Below are positions 60,135 to 64,000 of a stretch of 64,000 bases of DNA, in pieces. Origin of the DNA: QHVT01 sp036389275 (lineage in GTDB: Bacteria; Acidobacteriota; Thermoanaerobaculia; Gp7-AA8); contig DASVQE010000068.1 in the NCBI GenBank assembly GCA_036389275.1, forward strand, positions 1-64,000, written 5' to 3'. Each line of letters begins with the position of its first letter. Position 1 is the stretch's first letter. The position numbers were made by a program, and so were the translations under genes. The notes under the pieces were generated by a model that was not told the DNA's origin, did no database searches, and saw only the letters and a list, made by a program, of their open reading frames with translations.

Positions 60135-62138
60135 ATGACTGTTTCCGCTTCACCCATCGCCGTGACCGGCATGGCTTGCCGTTATCCCGGCGAAAGCAGC
60201 ACGCCCGGCCGCTTCTGGCGCTTCCTGCGCGGCGGCGGCGACGGCATCGCGCCCGTCCCGCGCGAGCGTTGGAACAGCACGCTGTCCACGCCGCGCGGAC
60301 GGCCGGTGCCGCCGCACGCCGGTTTCCTCGGCGAGCCGTTCCCGCACTCGCTCGACGCGCAGTTCTTCGACCTCTCGCCGCAGGAGGCGGCGGCGCTCGA
60401 TCCGCAGCAAAGGCTGCTGCTGGAGGTCGCGTGGGAAACGCTCGAGCATGCCGGGATTCCGGCGCCGTCGCTGCGCGGCGCGAACGTCGGCGTCTTCGCC
60501 GCAGTGAGCACCGGCGACTACGCGCGGGCGACGCTCTGGCGCGAGCCGCGCGAGCTCGATCCCTTCGTCGCCACCGGCGCCGCCTTCTCCGCCGCGGCCG
60601 GACGGCTGGCCTGGTACTTCGGCTTCGAAGGTCCGGCCATGTCCGTCGACACGGCCTGCTCGTCGGGCCTGGTGGCGTTCCATCTGGCCTGCCAGGCGCT
60701 GCGCGCCGGCGAATGCGACGCGGCGCTCGTGGCCGGCGTGAACGCGCTGCTCGCGCCGCATCTCTTCGTCTGTCTCGCGGAGATGAATCTCCTCTCGCCC
60801 GACGGGCGCTGCAAGAGCTTCGACGCGTCGGCGAACGGCTACGCGCGCGCCGAAGGGTGCGGCGCGCTGCTGCTCGAGCGCGCCGATGACGCGCGCGCGA
60901 ACGGCCGCCGCATCGTGGCGCTGGCGCGCGGCTCGGCGGTGAATCAGGACGGCCGCAGCAATGGCCTCACCGCGCCGAATCAGTCGGCACAGGAGAAAGT
61001 GATCCGCCGCGCGCTCGCCTGCGCGGCGCTCGAGCCGGAAGAGATCTCGTACGTCGAGGCGCACGGCACGGGCACGCCGCTCGGCGATCTGGTCGAGACG
61101 CGCGCGCTCTCGGCGGTGCACGCGCGCCGCGCGACGCCGCTGGTGATCGGCTCGGTGAAGACGAACATCGGACATCTCGAGGCGGGCGCCGGCATCGCCG
61201 GAATCATCAAGACCATCCTCGCCCTGCAGCACGAAGAGCTGCCGCCGCATCTGCATCTGCGCGAGCGCAACGGCGAGATCGACTGGAAGCTGCTGGCGCT
61301 GCCGCGCGAGGCCACGCCCTGGCCGCGCGGCACCACGCTGCGCCGCGCCGGCGTGAGCTCGTTCGGCTTCACCGGCACGAACGCGCACGTGATCCTCGAG
61401 GAGGCGCCGGAAGCGGTGCCCACGAACGTCTGCACCTGCGACGGCTACGTGCTGCCGCTGTCGGCGAAGACGCCGGAAGCGCTCGACGCGCTGCGCCTGC
61501 TCACGCTCGCCTTTCTCATCGAGTCGCCCGACGACCTCGGCGACATCTGTTTCACCGCCGCCCGCGGCCGCGCGCGCTTCGAGCATCGCCTCACCGTCGC
61601 CGGCCGCACGCGCGAAGAGCTGATCCGCGCGCTCGAGTCGCGCGACCACGCGGCCGTCGACGCGCATCCGTGCGACGCGCATCGCATCGTCACCCTTCCC
61701 TTCTACCCGTTCCAGCGGCGCCGCCACTGGATCGGCGCGGAGCTCGCGCCGCCCGCGCCGCCGCTGCTGGCTCTCGCGGAAGAGCGCACGCCGGGTGGCA
61801 AGGCGCGCTTCACCGCGGCAGTCGGCGAGCTGGCGGCGTCGCTGGTCAGCGATGCGCCGCAGGCGCGGCTCGACGACGAGCTGCCGCTGGTCGAACAAGG
61901 CTTCACCTCGCTGCTCGCGCTGCAACTGCGCGCGCGTCTCGAAGCGGCGCTGCAGTGCGAGCTCTCGCCGACGCTGCTCTTCAACTACCCCTCGATCCGC
62001 CGCCTCTCCGACTACCTGCTCGAGCTCGTCCGCGGCAGCGATCCGCCGCCGTCGGATGACGACGACGTCGCCTTCCTCGACGAGCTCGATCTCGACGAGC
62101 TCCACGAACTGATCAACCAGGAACTGAACGACCGATGA
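60135..62138 (+). CDS. polyketide synthase KS-ACP protein lacking an AT domain
   Basis: The 667-residue protein has a ketosynthase (about 5-425) with Cys175 in VDTACSSGLV, His310 in EAHGTGTPLGD and His347 in KTNIGHLEAG, so it should be catalytically competent. After NAHVILEEAP comes the KS-AT linker (LPLSAKTPEAL). Then, with only about 15 residues between, comes the post-AT linker motif VTLPFYPFQRRRHW. The acyltransferase normally between them is absent. An ACP follows (about 555-640) with GFTSLLALQLR, Ser592 being the attachment site. An acidic tail may dock to the next protein. The stop overlaps the next start (ATGA). Confidence 0.9.
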   Translation: MTVSASPIAVTGMACRYPGESSTPGRFWRFLRGGGDGIAPVPRERWNSTLSTPRGRPVPPHAGFLGEPFPHSLDAQFFDLSPQEAAALDPQQRLLLEVAWETLEHAGIPAPSLRGANVGVFAAVSTGDYARATLWREPRELDPFVATGAAFSAAAGRLAWYFGFEGPAMSVDTACSSGLVAFHLACQALRAGECDAALVAGVNALLAPHLFVCLAEMNLLSPDGRCKSFDASANGYARAEGCGALLLERADDARANGRRIVALARGSAVNQDGRSNGLTAPNQSAQEKVIRRALACAALEPEEISYVEAHGTGTPLGDLVETRALSAVHARRATPLVIGSVKTNIGHLEAGAGIAGIIKTILALQHEELPPHLHLRERNGEIDWKLLALPREATPWPRGTTLRRAGVSSFGFTGTNAHVILEEAPEAVPTNVCTCDGYVLPLSAKTPEALDALRLLTLAFLIESPDDLGDICFTAARGRARFEHRLTVAGRTREELIRALESRDHAAVDAHPCDAHRIVTLPFYPFQRRRHWIGAELAPPAPPLLALAEERTPGGKARFTAAVGELAASLVSDAPQARLDDELPLVEQGFTSLLALQLRARLEAALQCELSPTLLFNYPSIRRLSDYLLELVRGSDPPPSDDDDVAFLDELDLDELHELINQELNDR

Positions 62139-64000
62139 CCACGACCAATACCGAAGAGCTGCTCCGCCGCACCTACGCCGCATTGAAGAAGACGGAGAGC
62201 CGCGTCGCGGAGCTCGAGCGCGCGCGCACCGAGCCGCTGGCGGTGGTCGGGATGGCCTGCCGCTTTCCCGGCGGCGCGAACGATCCGGAAGCGCTCTGGC
62301 GATTCCTGGCCGCGGGCGGCAATGCCTGCGTGCCGGTGCCGCCGGAACGGTGGGACGCGTCGCGTTTCTACGATCCCTCGCCCGACACGCCGGGAACCAC
62401 GCATGCTGCGCGCGCGCATTTTCTGAGCGAGCCGGTGGATGGATTCGACGCTCCGTTTTTCGGGATTTCCGGAAAGGAGGCAGTCAGTCTCGATCCGCAG
62501 CAGCGGCTCCTGCTCGAGGTGTCGTGGGAAGCGCTCGAAGAGGCGGCCATCGATCCGCATTCGCTGCGCGGCTCGAACACGGGCGTCTACGTCGGCATCT
62601 CGGCCGACGACTACACGCAGGCGCACCGCCACTCCGGACGGCTCGAGCGCATCGACGGCTACGCGCTGACCGGCACCTGCTTCGCGCCGGCGGCCGGCCG
62701 CATCTCGTACACCTTCGGCTTCGAAGGGCCGGCCATCGCCATCGACACCGCCTGCTCCTCGTCGCTGGTGGCGGTGCATCTCGCCTCGCAGGCGCTGCGC
62801 AACGGCGAGTGCGATCTGGCGCTCGCCGCCGGCGTGAACCTGATCCTCTCGCCGATCTTCCACATCTCGTCGTCGAAGCTCGGGACGATCTCGCCCGACG
62901 GCCAGTGCAAGACCTTCGATGCGTCGGCGAACGGCTACGGGCGCGGCGAAGGGTGCGGCGTGGTGGTGCTCAAGCGGCTCTCCGACGCGCTGGCGGCGAA
63001 CGACCGGATCCTCGCGCTGGTGCGCGGCTCGGCGGTGAATCAGGACGGCCGCAGCAACGGCCTCACCGCGCCGAACGGGCTGGCGCAGGAGAACGTGATC
63101 CAGCGCGCGCTGGCGTCGGCGAAGCTCACGCCCGCCGACGTCGGCTACATCGAAGTGCACGGCACCGGCACGCCGCTCGGCGATCCGATCGAGCTCGAGG
63201 CGATCGGCCGGGTGATGCGCGACGCGCGCGCGCAGGACGATCCGCTGATCGTCGGCACGATCAAGACGAACATCGGCCATCTCGAAGCGGGCGCCGGCGT
63301 GGCCGGGTTGATCAAAGCCATCCAGTGCCTCCGTCACGAGGGCATTCCGCCGCACCTGCACCTGCGCGAGCCGAGCCCGCACATCCCGTGGGAGCGGCTG
63401 CCGCTGGTGGTGCCGCGCGAGCTCACGCCGTGGCCGCGCACGTCGAAGCCGCGCCGCGCCGGCGTCAGCTCGTTCGGCTTCAGCGGGACGAATGCGCATG
63501 TGGTGCTGGAGGAGGCGCCGTTGCAGCCGGCGACTTCGCGGAGTGCGCGCCCGCTGCATGTGCTTCCGCTCTCCGCGCGCAGCGCCGAAGCGCTCGACGA
63601 CCTCGCGCGGCGCACGGCGGAACATCTGCTCGGGCGCGACGAGGCATCGCTCGCCGACATCGCCCACACGCTCGCGACGGGGCGCGCGCACTTTGCTCAT
63701 CGCGTGGCGGTGGTTGCGGCCACGCGCGACGAGGCGGCGAAGCTGCTCGGCGAGAGCACGCCGTCGAAGCGCGTGGCGCGCGGCAGCGGCGCGGCGTCGC
63801 GGCCGAAGATCGCCTTCCTCTACACCGGGCAAGGCTCGCAGTACGCCGGCATGGGACGCACGCTGTACGACTCGCAGCCGGTGTTCCGCGCCGCGCTCGA
63901 CGAATGCGCCGCGCTCTTTCCGCCGCTGCTCGACGCGATCCATCGCGGCACCGACGAACAGTTGCAGCAGACCGAGCTCACCCAGCCGGCCATCTTCTCC
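62135..64000 (+). CDS. modular polyketide synthase, KS-AT..., truncated by the window end
   Basis: The visible 622 residues begin with a coiled docking helix (TEELLRRTYAALKKTESRVAELERA). A type I ketosynthase follows: DTACSSSLVAVHL with Cys207, EVHGTGTPLGDPIE and KTNIGHLEAGAGVAG. After the linker (HVLPLSARSAEALDDL) an acyltransferase opens with FLYTGQGSQYAGMGRTLYD. The gene continues past base 64000, so later domains and AT specificity are unknown. The ATG at 62135 overlaps the stop of the KS-ACP gene. This AT may also serve the AT-less first protein in trans. Confidence 0.92.
   Translation, partial: MTTTNTEELLRRTYAALKKTESRVAELERARTEPLAVVGMACRFPGGANDPEALWRFLAAGGNACVPVPPERWDASRFYDPSPDTPGTTHAARAHFLSEPVDGFDAPFFGISGKEAVSLDPQQRLLLEVSWEALEEAAIDPHSLRGSNTGVYVGISADDYTQAHRHSGRLERIDGYALTGTCFAPAAGRISYTFGFEGPAIAIDTACSSSLVAVHLASQALRNGECDLALAAGVNLILSPIFHISSSKLGTISPDGQCKTFDASANGYGRGEGCGVVVLKRLSDALAANDRILALVRGSAVNQDGRSNGLTAPNGLAQENVIQRALASAKLTPADVGYIEVHGTGTPLGDPIELEAIGRVMRDARAQDDPLIVGTIKTNIGHLEAGAGVAGLIKAIQCLRHEGIPPHLHLREPSPHIPWERLPLVVPRELTPWPRTSKPRRAGVSSFGFSGTNAHVVLEEAPLQPATSRSARPLHVLPLSARSAEALDDLARRTAEHLLGRDEASLADIAHTLATGRAHFAHRVAVVAATRDEAAKLLGESTPSKRVARGSGAASRPKIAFLYTGQGSQYAGMGRTLYDSQPVFRAALDECAALFPPLLDAIHRGTDEQLQQTELTQPAIFS

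Overview
The window is 64 kb of high-GC bacterial chromosome, densely packed with genes on both strands. Several features point to Acidobacteriota: a secreted VWFA-related protein of the acidobacterial type (23464-25017), a transaldolase/glucose-6-phosphate isomerase fusion followed by gnd, TPR-rich regulators, and a DUF3494 protein with an IPTL-CTERM-like tail. The phylum call is inference from family content. No rRNA, tRNA, CRISPR array or insertion sequence was recognised, and no unexplained gene-free stretch exceeds 300 bases.

Layout. 1-9.8 kb: end of a membrane protein, prfC, hsp20, arginine deiminase plus carbamate kinase, DUF971 head-to-head with truA, thiL, then an ECF sigma / anti-sigma / PDZ set. 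9.9-16 kb: a 1065-residue TPR protein, an S9 peptidase and a divergent LysR regulator. 16.3-20.6 kb (minus strand): the translation operon ffh-rpsP-khpA-rimM-trmD-rplS-rnhB. 20.8-34.5 kb (mostly plus): a degraded secreted-protein gene, class II photolyase, VWFA protein, ferredoxin-MBL protein, two membrane proteins, tal-pgi, gnd, a Cys-rich secreted peptide and a carboxypeptidase-regulatory-like repeat protein. 34.5-42.5 kb: phospholipase D, DUF4112, BrkB family, PAP2, a TPR/cyclic-nucleotide protein, a CrtC/AttH-like protein and a beta-lactamase-like protein. 42.6-46.2 kb (minus): cysteine desulfurase, rhodanese, archease and rtcB. 46.2-51.8 kb: aldo/keto reductase, lysS, pheS, pheT. 51.8-53.4 kb: ice-binding-like protein and a short sigma-like pair. 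53.6-64 kb: a polyketide locus, with a minus-strand accessory operon (exporter, SPFH, binding protein, small membrane protein, type II thioesterase, Sfp-type transferase) diverging from two plus-strand PKS genes, the second running off the window.

Two things stand out. First, the rhodanese gene at 44430-44993 has an in-frame TGA at its active-site motif (Cys-Thr-TGA-Pro-Asn-Glu). The reading frame and protein similarity continue for 43 codons, and a 7-bp stem with a GGTGC loop lies at the right distance for a bacterial SECIS element, so this is most likely a selenocysteine protein. It sits in an operon with a desulfurase and the RNA-repair pair archease-RtcB. Second, the intergenic spaces hold many long inverted repeats in several families. 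Some have arms built from tandem 7-8-mers, and some are shared between distant spacers with different sequence but preserved complementarity.

The PKS locus is also unusual: its first protein is KS-ACP with the AT domain apparently excised between retained linkers, and the exporter operon carries an SPFH protein and a membrane-anchored amino-acid-type binding protein. PheT lacks the usual EMAP/OB tRNA-binding insertion.
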